DNA of 64,000 nucleotides, from contig NC_053036.3 in NCBI RefSeq assembly GCF_002575655.3, positions 155,410,627-155,474,626 on the forward strand, written 5' to 3'. This document shows positions 9,069 through 23,298 of the stretch, piece after piece. Every line of letters starts with the position of its first letter. Position 1 is the stretch's first letter. The position numbers were made by a program, and so were the translations under genes. The notes beneath the pieces were generated by a model that had not been told where the DNA came from, did not search any database, and saw only the letters and a list, made by a program, of their open reading frames with translations. The stretch is from Aegilops tauschii subsp. strangulata. Lineage: Eukaryota; Streptophyta; Magnoliopsida; Poales; Poaceae.

Positions 9069-9757
9069 TTTTTGTGATTTTTCGGGGCTCGTTTGGACAT
9101 TTTTATGCATTAACTGAGTTTTCAATTCATTTATGTGCATAATTCAAATTTGAACTACATGCACATGCTCCAGTGCATATAAATTGGTTCATAAATCAAA
9201 TCTGTGTCCGTGGGTGCATGCTTAGGTCCAATGCAAGAAATGGGAATGAATTTCAAACACCAGGGCACCGTTGATTGCCGGCAAAACATTGAGATGCCTG
9301 GTTTTTAAATTCTAGTAAATCCAAAACTCGTCTGAAATTCATGAAACTTGGCATGCTATCATGGAGCGGCATCAACATGCCGTGGTAAATTTGTTGTCCC
9401 ATTTGGGGCAGGTTTGGGTATATGCTTCTCACAAACTGGAGCTTCTCACAACAAGCATGATGGTTTTCGGTAGGGAACGTCCCACCTTTGGGGACGAAAT
9501 GATATCCATTGCCTCTTATTGCTTTCAAATTTTTCTCTAATGTCAACATAGAACAACAGGAGTGTTGTGCGAATTTTTGTGATTTTTCGGGGCTCGTTTG
9601 GACATTTTTATGCATTAACTGAGTTTTCAATGCATTTATGTGCATAATTAAAATTTGAACTACATGCACATGCTCCAGTGCATGTAAATTGGTTTAAAAA
9701 TCAAATATGTGTCCTTGGGTGCATGCTCAGGTCCCATGCAAGAAATGGGAATGAATT

Positions 9758-12700
9758 TCAAACACCAGGGCACCGTTGATAGCTGGCAAAACATCGAGTT
9801 GCCTAGATTTTAAATTCTAGTAGATCAAAAACTCGTCGAAAATTCAAGAAACTTGGCACGCTATCATGGAATGGCATCAACATGATGTGGTACAAATTTT
9901 GTCCCATTTGGGGCAGGTTTGGGTATATGTTTCTCACAAACCGGAGCTTCTGAGAACAAGCATGATGGTTTTCGGTAGGGAACGTCCCACCTTTGGGGAT
10001 GAAACGATATCCATTGCCTCTTATTGCTTTTAATTTTTTTTCTTGTGTCAACATAGAACAACAAGAGTGCTGTGTGAATTTTTGTGATTTTTCGGGGTTC
10101 ATTTGGACATTTTTATGCATTAACTGAGTTTTCAATGCATTAATGTGCATAATTCAAATTTGAACTACATGCACATGCTCCAGTGCATAAAAATTGGTTG
10201 AAAAATCAAATCAGTGTCCTTGGTGCATGCTTAGGTTCCATGCAAGAAATGGGAATGAATTTCAAACACCAGGGCACCGTTGATTGCCGGCAAAACATTG
10301 AGATGCCTGGTTTTTAAATTCTAGTAAATCAAAAACTCGTCTGAAATTCATGAAACTTGGCATGGTATCATGGAGCGGCATCAACATTCCGTGGTACAAA
10401 TTTTGTCCCATTTGGGGCAGGTTTGGGTATATGCTTCTCACAAACCGCAGCTTCTCATAACAAGCATGATGGTTTTCGGTAGGGAACGTCCCACCTTTGG
10501 GGACGAAACGATATCCATTGCCTCTGATTGCTTTCAAAATTTTTCTCGTGTCAACATAGAACCACAGGAGTGTTGTGTGAATTTTTGTGATTTTTCGGGG
10601 TTCGTTCTGACATTTCTATGCATTAACTGAGTTTTCAATGCATTTATGTGCATAATTCAAATTTGAACTACATGCACATGCTCCAGTGCATAAAAATTGG
10701 TTGAAAAATCAAATCAGTGTCCTTGGTGCATGCTTAGGTCCCATGCAAGAGATGGGAATGAATTTCAAACACCAGGGCACCGTTGATTGCTGGCAAAACA
10801 TTGAGATGCCTGGTTTTTAAATTCTAGTAAATCAAAAACTCGTCTGAAATTCATGAAACTTGGCATGCTATCATGGTGCGGCATCAACATGCCGTGGTAC
10901 AAATTTTGTCCCATTTGGGGCATGTTTGGGTATATGCGTATCACAAACCGGAGCTTCTCACAACAAGCATGATGGTTTTCGGTAGGGAACGTCCCACCTT
11001 TGGGGACGAAACGATATCCATTGCCTCTTATTGCTTTCAAATTTTTTCTCGTGTCAACATAGAACAACAGGAGTGTTGTGTGAATTTTTGTGATTTTTCG
11101 GGGTTCGTTTGGACAATTCTATGTATTAACTGAGTTTTCAATGCATTTATGTGCATAATTCAAATTTGAACTACATGCACATGCTCCAGTGCATAAAATT
11201 GGTTGAAAAATCAAATCTCTGTCCTTGGTGCATGCTTAGGTCCCATGCAAGAGATGGGAATGAATTTCAAACACCAGGGCACCGTTGATTGCTGGCAAAA
11301 CATTGAGATGCCTGGTTTTTAAATTCTAGTAAATCAAAAACTCGTCTGAAATTCATGAAACTTGGCATGCTATCATGGTGCGGCATCAACATGCCGTGGT
11401 ACAAATTTTGTCCCATTTGGGGCAGGTTTGGGTATATGCTTATCACAAACCGGAGCTTCTCACAACAAGCATGATGGTTTTCGGTCGGGAACGTCCCACA
11501 TTCGGGGACAAAACGATATCCATTGCCTCTTATTGCTTTCATTTTCTCTCTCGTGTCAACATAGAACAACAGGAGTGTTGTGTGTTTTTGTGATTTTTCA
11601 GGGTTCGTTTGGACATTTTTATGCATTAACTGAGTTTTCAATGCATTTATGTGCATAATCCATATCTGAACTACATGCACATGCTCCAGTGAATATCATT
11701 TGGTCAAAAAATCAAATATGTGTCCTTGGGTGCATGCTTAGGTCCCATGCAAGAAATGGGAATGAATTTCAAACACGAGGGCACCGTTGATTGCCGGCAA
11801 AACATTAAGATGCCTGGTTTTTAAATTCTAGTAAATCAAAAACTCGTCTGAAATTCATGAAACTTGGCATGGTATCATGGAGAGGCATCAACATGCCGTG
11901 GTACAAATTTTGTCCCATTTGGGGCAGGTTTGGGTATATGCTTCAAACAAACCGCAGCTTCTCATAACAAGCATGATGGTTTTCGGTAGGGAACGTCCCA
12001 CCTTTGGGGACGAAACGACATCCATTGCCTCTTATTGCTTTCAAATTTTTTCTCGTGTCAACATAGAACAATAGGAGTGTTGTGTGAATTTTTGTGATTT
12101 TTTGGGGTTCGTTTGGACATTTTTATGCATTAACTGAGTTTTCAATGCATTAATGTGCATAATTCAAATTTGAACTACATGCACATGCTCCAGTGCATAA
12201 AAATTGGTTGAAAAATCAAATCAGTGTCCTTGGTGCATGCTTAGGTCCCATGCAAGAAATGGGAATGAATTTCAAACACCAGGGCACCGTTGATTGCCGG
12301 CAAAACATTGAGATGCCTGGTTTTTAAATTCGAGTAAATCAAAAACTTGTATGAAATTCATGAAACTTGGCATGCTATCATGGAGCGGCATCAACATGAC
12401 GTGGTACAAATTTTGTCCCATTTGGGGCAGCTTTGGGTATATGCTTCTCACAAACCGGAGCTTCTCACAACAAGCATGATGGTATTCAGTAGGGAACGTC
12501 CCACCTTTGGGGACGAAATGATATCCATTGCCTCTTATTGCTTTCAATTTTTTTCTCATGTCAACATAGAACAACAAGAGTGTTGTGTGAATTTTTGTGA
12601 TTTTTCGGGGTTCGTTTGGACATTTTTATGCATTAACAGAGCTTTCAATGCATTTATGTGCATAATTGAAATTTGAACTACATGCACATGCTCCAGTGCA

Positions 12701-14784
12701 TATAAATTGGTTTAAAAATCAAATATGTGTCCTTGGGTGCATGCTTAGGTCCCATGCAAAAGATGGGAATGAATTTCAAACACCAGGGCACCGTTGATTG
12801 CCAGCAAAACATTGAGATGCCTAGATTTTAAATTCTAGTAAATCAATAACTCGCCTGAAATTCATGAAACTTGGCATGCTATCATGGAGCGGCATCAACA
12901 TGCCGAGGTACAAATTTTGTCCCATTTGGGGCAGGTTTGGGTATATGCTTCTCACAAACCGGAGCTTCTCAAGCATAATGGTTTTCGGTAGGGAACGTCC
13001 CACCTTTGGGGACGAAACGATATCCATTGCCTCTTATTGCTTTCAATTTTTTTCTCATGTCAACATAGAACAACAGGAGTGTTGTGCGAATTTTTGTGAT
13101 TTTTCGGGGTTCGTTTGGACATTTCTATGCATTAACTGAGTTTTCAATGCATTTATGTGCATAATTCAAATTTGAACTACATGCACATGCTCCAGTGCAT
13201 AGAATTGGTTGAAAAATCAAATCTCTGTCCTTGGTGCATGCTTAGGTCCCATGCAAGAGATGGGAATGAATTTCAAACACTAGGGCACCGTTGATTGCTG
13301 GCAAAACATTGAGATGCCTGGTTTTTAAATTCTAGTAAATCAAAAACTCGTCTGAAATTCATGAAACTTGGCATGCTATCATGGTGCGGCATCAACATGC
13401 CGTGGTACAAATTTTGTCCCATTTCGGGCAGGTTTGGGTATATGCTTATCACAAACCGGAGCTTCTCACAACAAGCATGATGGCTTTCGATCCGGAACGT
13501 CCCAGCTTTCGGGATGAAACGATATCCATTGCCTCTTATTGCTTTCATTTTCTCTCTCATGTGAACATAGAACAACAGGGGTCTTGTGTGAATTTTTGTG
13601 ATTTTTCAGGGTTCGTTTGGACATTTTTATGCATTAACTGAGTTTTCAATGCATTTATGTGCATAATCCATATTTGAACTACATGCACATGCTCCAGTGC
13701 ATATAAATTGGTCGAAAAGTCAAATATGTGTCCTTGGGTGCATGCTTAGGTCCCATGCGAGAAATGGGAATGAATTTCAAACACGAGGGCACCGTTGATT
13801 GCCGGCAAAATATTGAGATGCCTGGTTTTCAAATTCTAGTAAATCAAAAACTCGTCTGAAATTCATGAAACTTGGCATGCTATCATGGAGCGGCATCAAC
13901 ATGTCGTGGTACAAATTTTGTCCCATTTGGGGCAGGTTTGGGTATATGCTTCTCACAAACCGCAGCTTCTCACAACAAGCATGATGGATTTCGGTAGGGA
14001 ACGTCCCACCTTTGGGGATGAAACGATATCCATTGCCTCTTATTGCTTTCAAATTTTTTCTCGTGTCAACATAGAACAACAGGAGTGTTGTGTGAATTTT
14101 GGCGATTTTTCGGGGTTCGTTTGGACATTTTTATGCATTAACTGAGTTTTCAATGCATTTATGTGCATAATTAAAATTTGAACTACATGCACATGCTCCA
14201 GTGCATAAAAATTGGTTGAAAAATCAAATGTGTGTCCTTGGTGCATGCTTAGGTCCCATGCAAGATATGGGAATGAATTTCAAACACCAGGGCACCGTTG
14301 ATTGCCGGCAAAATATTGAGATGCCTAGTTTTTAAATTCTAGTAAATCAAAAACTCGTAAGAAATTCATGAAACTTGGCATGCTATCATGGAGCCGCATC
14401 AACATGTTGTGGTAAAAATTTTGTCCCATTTGGGGCAGGTTTGGGTATATGCTTCTCACAAACCGGAGCTTCTCACAACAAGCATGATGGTATTCAGTAG
14501 GGAACGTCCCACCTTTGGGGACGAAATGATATCCATTGCCTCTTATTGCTTTCAATTTTTTCTCTAATGTCAACATAGAACAACAGGAGTGTTGTGCGAA
14601 TTTTTGTGAATTTTCAGGCCTCGTTTGGACATTTTTATGCATTAACTGAGTTTTCAATGCATTTATGTGCATATTTTAAATTTGAACTACATGCACATGC
14701 TCCAGTGCATGTAAATTGGTTTAAAAATCAAATATGTGTCCTTGGGTGCATGCTCAGGTCCCATGCAAGAAATGGGAATGAATT
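9758..14784. repeat. Higher-order unit copy 1: 10 monomers, 5027 bp
   Basis: The unit begins at the monomer with the diagnostic TGATAGCTGG and ATGATGTGG changes and ends before the next such monomer at 14785. Monomers 5 to 11 of the array (from 11267) match those of copy 2 at a shift of 4525 bp, and monomers 2 to 4 match at 5027 bp; the change of shift marks the loss of one monomer in copy 2. The unit start is an arbitrary phase choice. Confidence 0.8.
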
Positions 14785-17700
14785 TCAAACACCAGGGCAC
14801 CGTTGATAGCTGGCAAAACATCGAGTTGCCTAGATTTTAAATTCTAGTAGATCAAAAACTCGTCTAAAATTCATGGAACTTGGCACGCTATCATGGAATG
14901 GCATCAACATGATGTGGTACAAATTTTGTCCCATTTGGGGCAAGTTTGGGTATATGTTTCTCACAAACCGGAGCTTCTCAGAACAAGCATGATGGTTTTC
15001 GGTAGGGAACGTCCCACCTTTGGGGATGAAACGATATCCATTGCCTCTTATTGCTTTTAATTTTTTTTCTTGTGTCAACATAGAACAACAATAGTGCTGT
15101 GTGAATTTTTGTGATTTTTCGGGGTTCATTTGGACATTTTTATGCATTAACTGAGTTTTCAATGCATTAATGTGCATAATTCAAATTTGAACTACATGCA
15201 CATGCTCCAGTGCATAAAAATTGGTTGAAAAATCAAATCAGTGTCCTTGGTGCATGCTTAGGTTCCATGCAAGAAATGGGAATGAATTTCAAACACCAGG
15301 GCACCGTTGATTGCCGGCAAAACATTGAGATGCCTGGTTTTTAAATTCTAGTAAATCAAAAACTCGTCTGAAATTCATGAAACTTGGCATGGTATCATGG
15401 AGCGGCATCAACATTCCGTGGTACAAATTTTGTCCCATTTGGGGCAGGTTTGGGTATATGCTTCTCACAAACCGCAGCTTCTCATAACAAGCATGATGGT
15501 TTTCGGTAGGGAACGTCCCACCTTTGGGGACGAAACGATATCCATTGCCTCTGATTGCTTTCAAATTTTTTCACGTGTCAACATAGAACAACAGGAGTGT
15601 TGTGTGAATTTTTGTGATTTTTCGGGGTTCGTTCTGACATTTCTATGCATTAACTGAGTTTTCAATGCATTTATGTGCATAATTCAAATTTGAACTACAT
15701 GCACATGCTCCAGTGCATAAAAATTGGTTGAAAAATCAAATCAGTGTCCTTTGTGCATGCTTAGGTCCCATGCAAGAGATGGGAATGAATTTCAAACACC
15801 AGGGCACCGTTGATTGCTGGCAAAACATTGAGATGCCTGGTTTTTAAATTCTAGTAAATCAAAAACTCGTCTGAAATTCATGAAACTTGGCATGCTATCA
15901 TGGTGCGGCATCAACATGCCGTGGTACAAATTTTGTCCCATTTGGGGCAGGTTTGGGTATATGCGTATCACAAACCGGAGCTTCTCACAACAAGCATGAT
16001 GGTTTTCGGTCGGGAACGTCCCACATTCGGGGACGAAACGATATCCATTGCCTCTTATTGCTTTCATTTTCTCTCTCGTGTCAACATAGAACAACAGGAG
16101 TGTTGTGTGTTTTTGTGATTTTTCAGGGTTCGTTTGGACATTTTTATGCATTAACTGAGTTTTCAATGCATTTATGTGCATAATCCATATCTGAACTACA
16201 TGCACATGCTCCAGTGAATATCATTTGGTCAAAAAATCAAATATGTGTCCTTGGGTGCATGCTTAGGTCCCATGCAAGAAATGGGAATGAATTTCAAACA
16301 CGAGGGCACCGTTGATTGCCGGCAAAACATTAAGATGCCTGATTTTTAAATTCTAGTAAATCAAAAACTCGTCTGAAATTCATGAAACTTGGCATGGTAT
16401 CATGGAGAGGCATCAACATGCCGTGGTACAAATTTTGTCCCATTTGGGGCAGGTTTGGGTATATGCTTCAAACAAACCGCAGCTTCTCATAACAAGCATG
16501 ATGGTTTTCGGTAGGGAACGTCCCACCTTTGGGGACGAAACGACATCCATTGCCTCTTATTGCTTTCAAATTTTTTCTCGTGTCAACATAGAACAATAGG
16601 AGTGTTGTGTGAATTTTTGTGATTTTTTGGGGTTCGTTTGGACATTTTTATGCATTAACTGAGTTTTCAATGCATTAATGTGCATAATTCAAATTTGAAC
16701 TACATGCACATGCTCCAGTGCATAAAAATTGGTTGAAAAATCAAATCAGTGTCCTTGGTGCATGCTTAGGTCCCATGCAAGAAATGGGAATGAATTTCAA
16801 ACACCAGGGCACCGTTGATTGCCGGCAAAACATTGAGATGCCTGGTTTTTAAATTCGAGTAAATCAAAAACTTGTATGAAATTCATGAAACTTGGCATGC
16901 TATCATGGAGCGGCATCAACATGACGTGGTACAAATTTTGTCCCATTTGGGGCAGCTTTGGGTATATGCTTCTCACATAACCGGAGCTTCTCACAACAAG
17001 CATGATGGTATTCAGTAGGGAACGTCCCACCTTTGGGGACGAAATGATATCCATTGCCTCTTATTGCTTTCAATTTTTTTCTCATGTCAACATAGAACAA
17101 CAAGAGTGTTGTGTGAATTTTTGTGATTTTTCGGGGTTCGTTTGGACATTTTTATGCATTAACAGAGCTTTCAATGCATTTATGTGCATAATTGAAATTT
17201 GAACTACATGCACATGCTCCAGTGCATATAAATTGGTTTAAAAATCAAATATGTGTCCTTGGGTGCATGCTTAGGTCCCATGCAAAAGATGGGAATGAAT
17301 TTCAAACACCAGGGCACCGTTGATTGCCAGCAAAACATTGAGATGCCTAGATTTTAAATTCTAGTAAATCAATAACTCGCCTGAAATTCATGAAACTTGG
17401 CATGCTATCATGGAGCGGCATCAACATGCCGAGGTACAAATTTTGTCCCATTTGGGGCAGGTTTGGGTATATGCTTCTCACAAACCGGAGCTTCTCAAGC
17501 ATAATGGTTTTCGGTAGGGAACGTCCCACCTTTGGGGACGAAACGATATCCATTGCCTCTTATTGCTTTCAATTTTTTTCTCATGTCAACATAGAACAAC
17601 AGGAGTGTTGTGCGAATTTTTGTGATTTTTCGGGGTTCGTTTGGACATTTCTATGCATTAACTGAGTTTTCAATGCATTTATGTGCATAATTCAAATTTG

Positions 17701-19293
17701 AACTACATGCACATGCTCCAGTGCATAGAATTGGTTGAAAAATCAAATCTCTGTCCTTGGTGCATGCTTAGGTCCCATGCAAGAGATGGGAATGAATTTC
17801 AAACACTAGGGCACCGTTGATTGCTGGCAAAACATTGAGATGCCTGGTTTTTAAATTCTAGTAAATCAAAAACTCGTCTGAAATTCATGAAACTTGGCAT
17901 GCTATCATGGTGCGGCATCAACATGCCGTGGTACAAATTTTGTCCCATTTCGGGCAGGTTTGGGTATATGCTTATCACAAACCGGAGCTTCTCACAACAA
18001 GCATGATGCCTTTCGATCGGGAACGTCCCAGCTTTCGGGATGAAACGATATCCATTGCCTCTTATTGCTTTCATTTTCTCTCTCATGTGAACATAGAACA
18101 ACAGGGGTCTTGTGAGAATTTTTGTGATTTTTCAGGGTTCGTTTGGACATTTTTATGCATTAACTGAGTTTTCAATGCATTTATGTGCATAATCCATATT
18201 TGAACTACATGCACATGCTCCAGTGCATATAAATTGGTCGAAAAGTCAAATATGTGTCCTTGGGTGCATGCTTAGGTCCCATGCGAGAAATGGGAATGAA
18301 TTTCAAACACGAGGGCACCGTTGATTGCCGGCAAAACATTGAGATGCCTGGTTTTCAAATTCTAGTAAATCAAAAACTCGTCTGAAATTCATGAAACTTG
18401 GCATGCTATCATGGAGCGGCATCAACATGTCGTGGTACAAATTTTGTCCCATTTGGGGCAGGTTTGGGTATATGCTTCTCACAAACCGCAGCTTCTCACA
18501 ACAAGCATGATGGATTTCGGTAGGGAACGTCCCACCTTTGGGGATGAAACGATATCCATTGCCTCTTATTGCTTTCAAATTTTTTCTCGTGTCAACATAG
18601 AACAACAGGAGTGTTGTGTGAATTTTGGCGATTTTTCGGGGTTCGTTTGGACATTTTTATGCATTAACTGAGTTTTCAATGCATTTATGTGCATAATTAA
18701 AATTTGAACTACATGCACATGCTCCAGTGCATAAAAATTGGTTGAAAAATCAAATGTGTGTCCTTGGTGCATGCTTAGGTCCCATGCAAGATATGGGAAT
18801 GAATTTCAAACACCAGGGCACCGTTGATTGCCGGCAAAATATTGAGATGCCTAGTTTTTAAATTCTAGTAAATCAAAAACTCGTAAGAAATTCATGAAAC
18901 TTGGCATGCTATCATGGAGCCGCATCAACATGTTGTGGTAAAAATTTTGTCCCATTTGGGGCAGGTTTGGGTATATGCTTCTCACAACAAGCATGATGGT
19001 ATTCAGTAGGGAACGTCCCACCTTTGGGGACGAAATGATATCCATTGCCTCTTATTGCTTTCAATTTTTTCTCTAATGTCAACATAGAACAACAGGAGTG
19101 TTGTGCGAATTTTTGTGAATTTTCAGGCCTCGTTTGGACATTTTTATGCATTAACTGAGTTTTCAATGCATTTATGTGCATATTTTAAATTTGAACTACA
19201 TGCACATGCTCCAGTGCATGTAAATTGGTTTAAAAATCAAATATGTGTCCTTGGGTGCATGCTCAGGTCCCATGCAAGAAATGGGAATGAATT
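14785..19293. repeat. Higher-order unit copy 2: 9 monomers, 4509 bp
   Basis: It repeats copy 1 almost base for base, less one monomer lost through fusion of two neighbours (hybrid monomer around 15745-16011), and less 17 bp at about 18983 where a CTTCTCACAA direct repeat has collapsed. The two events account for the difference 5027 to 4509 bp to within a few bases. Confidence 0.8.
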
Positions 19294-22200
19294 TCAAACA
19301 CCAGGGCACCGTTGATAGCTGGCAAAACATCGAGTTGCCTAGATTTTAAATTCTAGTAGATCAAAAACTCGTCTAAAATTCATGGAACTTGGCACGCTAT
19401 CATGGAATGGCATCAACATGATGTGGTACAAATTTTGTCCCATTTGGGGCAGGTTTGGGTATATGCTTCTCACAAACCGGAGCTTCTCACAACAAGCATG
19501 ATGGTTTTCAGTAGGGAACGTCCCACCTTTGGGGACGAAACGATATCCATTGCCTCTTATTGCTTTTAATTTTTTTTCTCGTGTCAACATAGAACAACAA
19601 GAGTGTTGTGTGAATTTTTGTGATTTTTCGGGGTTCATTTGGACATTTTTATGCATTAACTGAGTTTTCAATGCATTAATGTGCATAATTCAAATTTGAA
19701 CTACATGCACATGCTCCAGTGCATAAAAATTGGTTGAAAAATCAAATCAGTGTCCTTGGTGCATGCTTAGGTCCCATGCAAGAAATAGGAATGAATTTCA
19801 AACACCAGGGCACCGTTGATTGCCGGCAAAACGTTGAGATGCCTGGTTTTTAAATTCTAGTAAATCAAAAACTCGTCTGAAATTCATGAAACTTGGCATG
19901 GTATCATGGAGCGGCATCAACATGCCGTGGTACAAATTTTGTCCCATTTGGGGCAGGTTTGGGTATATGCTTCTCACAAACCGCAGCTTCTCATAACAAG
20001 CATGATGGTTTTCGGTAGGGAACGTCCCACCTTTGGGGACGAAACGATATCCATTGCCTCTTATTGCTTTCAAAATTTTTCTCGTGTCAACATAGAACAA
20101 CAGGAGTGTTGTGTGAATTTTTGTGATTTTTCGGGGTTCGTTTGGACATTTCTATGCATTAACTGAGTTTTCAATGCATTTATGTGCATAATTCAAATTT
20201 GAACTACATGCACATGCTCCAGTGCATAAAATTGGTTGAAAAATCAAATCTCTGTCCTTGGTGCATGCTTAGGTCCCATGCAAGAGATGGGAATGAATTT
20301 CAAACACCAGGGCATGTTGATTGCTGGCAAAACATTGAGATGCCTGGTTTTTAAATTCTAGTAAATCAAAAACTCGTCTGAAATTCATGAAACTTGGCAT
20401 GCTATCATGGTGCGGCATCAACATGCCGTGGTACAAATTTTGTCCCATTTGGGGCAGGTTTGGGTATATGCTTATCACAAACCGGAGCTTCTCACAACAA
20501 GCATGATAATTTTCGGTCGGGAACGTCCCACCTTCGGGGACGAAACGATATCCATTGCCTCTTATTGCTTTCATTTTCTCTCTCGTGTCAACATAGAACA
20601 ACATGAGTGTTGTGTGAATATTTGTGATTTTTCAGGGTTCGTTTGGACATTTTTGTGCATTAACTGAGTTTTCAATGCATTTATGTGCATAATCCATATT
20701 TGAACTACATGCACATGCTCCAGTGCATATAATTTGCTCGAAAAATCAAATATGTGTCCTTGGGTGCATGTTTAGGTCCCATGCAAGAAATGGGAATGAA
20801 TTTCAAACACGAGGGCACCGTTGATTGCCGGCAAAACATTGAGATGCCTGGTTTTTAAATTCTAGTAAATCAAAAACTCGTCTGAAATTCATGAAACTTG
20901 GCATGGTATCATGGAGCGGCATCAACATGCCGTGGTACAAATTTTGTCCCATTTGGGGCAGGTTTGGGTATATGCTTCTCACAAACCGCAGCTTCTCACA
21001 ACAAGCATGATGGATTTCGGTAGGGAACGTCCCACCTTTGGGGATGAAACGATATCCATTGCCTCTTATTGCTTTCAAATTTTTCTCGTGTCGACATAGA
21101 ACAACAGGAGTGTTGTGTGAATTTTTGCGATTTTTCGGGGTTTGTTTGGACATTTTATGCATTAACTGAGTTTTCAATGCATTTATGTGCGTAATTAAAA
21201 TTTGAACTACATGCACATGCTCCAGTGCATAAAAATTGGTTGAAAAATCAAATGTGTGTCCTTGGTGCATGCTTAGGTCCCATGCAAGATATGGGAATGA
21301 ATTTCAAACACCAGGGCACCGTTGATTGCCGGCAAAATATTGAGATGCCTAGTTTTTAAATTCTAGTAAATCAAAAACTCGTCTGAAATTCATGAAACTT
21401 GGCATGGTATCATGGAGCGGCATCAACATGCCGTGGTACAAATTTTGTCCCATTTGGGGCAGGTTTGGGTATATGCTTCTCACAAACCGCAGCTTCTCAT
21501 AACAAGCATGATGGTTTTCGGTAGGGAACGTCCCACCTTTGGGGACGAAACGATATCCATTGCCTCTTATTGCTTTCAAATTTTTTCTCGTGTCAACATA
21601 GAACAACAGGAGTGTTGTGTGAATTTTTGTGATTTTTCGGGGTTCGTTTGGACATTTCTATGCATTAACTGAGTTTTCAATGCATTTATGTGCATAATTC
21701 TAATTTGAACTACATGCACATGCTCCAGTGCATAAAATTGGTTGAAAAATCAAATCTCTGTCCTTGGTGCATGCTTAGGTCCCATGCAAGAGATGGGAAT
21801 GAATTTCAAACACCAGGGCATGTTGATTGCTGGCAAAACATTGAGATGCCTGGTTTTTAAATTCTAGTAAATCAGAAACTCGTCTGAAATTCATGAAACT
21901 TGGCATGCTATCATGGTGCGGCATCAACATGCCGTGGTACAAATTTTGTCCCATTTGGGGCAGGTTTGGGTATATGCTTATCACAAACCGGAGCTTCTCA
22001 CAACAAGCATGATGGTTTTCGGTCGGGAACGTCCCACCTTCGGGGACGAAACGATATCCATTGCCTCTTATTGCTTTCATTTTCTCTCTCGTGTCAACAT
22101 AGAACAACATGAGTGTTGTGTGAATATTTGTGATTTTTCAGGGTTCGTTTGGACATTTTTGTGCATTAACTGAGTTTTCAATGCATTTATGTGCATAATC

Positions 22201-23298
22201 CATATTTGAACTACATGCACATGCTCCAGTGCATATAATTTGCTCGAAAAATCAAATATGTGTCCTCGGGTGCATGTTTAGGTCCCATGCAAGAAATGGG
22301 AATGAATTTCAAACACGAGGGCACCGTTGATTGCCGGCAAAACATTGAGATGCCTGGTTTTTAAATTCTAGTAAATCAAAAACTCGTCTGAAATTCATGA
22401 AACTTGGCATGGTATCATGGAGCGGCATCAACATGCCGTGGTACAAATTTTGTCCCATTTGGGGCAGGTTTGGGTATATGCTTCTCACAAACCGCAGCTT
22501 CTCACAACAAGCATGATGGATTTCGGTAGGGAACGTCCCACCTTTGGGGATGAAACGATATCCATTGCCTCTTATTGCTTTCAAATTTTTCTCGTGTCAA
22601 CATAGAACAACAGGAGTGTTGTGTGAATTTTTGCGATTTTTCGGGGTTCGTTTGGACATTTTTATGCATTAACTGAGTTTTCAATGCATTTATGTGCATA
22701 ATTAAAATTTGAACTACATGCACATGCTCCAGTGCATAAAAATTGGTTGAAAAATCAAATGTGTGTCCTTGGTGCATGCTTAGGTCCCATGCAAGATATG
22801 GGAATGAATTTCAAACACCAGGGCACCGTTGGTTGCCGGCAAAATATTGAGATGCCTAGTTTTTAAATTCTAGTAAATCAAAAACTCGTATGAAATTCAT
22901 GAAACTTGGCATGCTATCATGGAGCCGCATCAACATGCCGTGGTAAAAATTTTGTCCCATTTGGGGCAGGTTTGGGTATATGCTTCTCACAACAAGCATG
23001 ATGGTTTTCGGTAGGGAACGTCCCACCTTTGGGGACGAAATGATATGCATTGCCTCTTATTGCTTTCAATTTTTTCTCTAATGTCGACATAGAACAAGAG
23101 GAGTGTTGTGCGAATTTTTGTGATTTTTCAGGCCTCGTTTGGAGATTTTTATGCATTAACTGAGTTTTCAATGCATTTATGTGCATATTTTAAATTTGAA
23201 CTACATGCACATGCTGCAGTGCATGTAAATTGGTTTAAAAATCAATTATGTGTCCTTGGGTGCATGCTCAGGTCCCATGAAAGAAATGGGAATGAATT
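19294..23298. repeat. Higher-order unit copy 3: 8 monomers, 4005 bp, rearranged
   Basis: First and last monomers match copies 1 and 2 (for example 18851 and 22856, 19339 and 23344, shift 4005 bp). The middle is replaced by A/B-type monomers and a 1506-bp direct duplication (about 20.27-21.77 and 21.77-23.28 kb). The same 17-bp deletion as in copy 2 is present at about 22990. Confidence 0.75.
20269..23280. repeat. Direct duplication of three monomers, shift 1506 bp
   Basis: The monomers at 20299 and 21805 share a private 2-bp loss, GGGCATGTTGATTGC instead of GGGCACCGTTGATTGC (20312 and 21818), and the following monomers at 20803 and 22309 are also near-identical. Offsets of all landmarks are 1506 bp. 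Similarity fades after about 21.3/22.8 kb, where the first copy switches to a B-type monomer. Confidence 0.8.

Noticed and set aside
9591..9606. CENP-B-box-like sequence TTCGTTTGGACA in each monomer
   Set aside because: It resembles the first half of the mammalian box but lacks the essential CGGG part at the right spacing, and a true plant CENP-B is not established.
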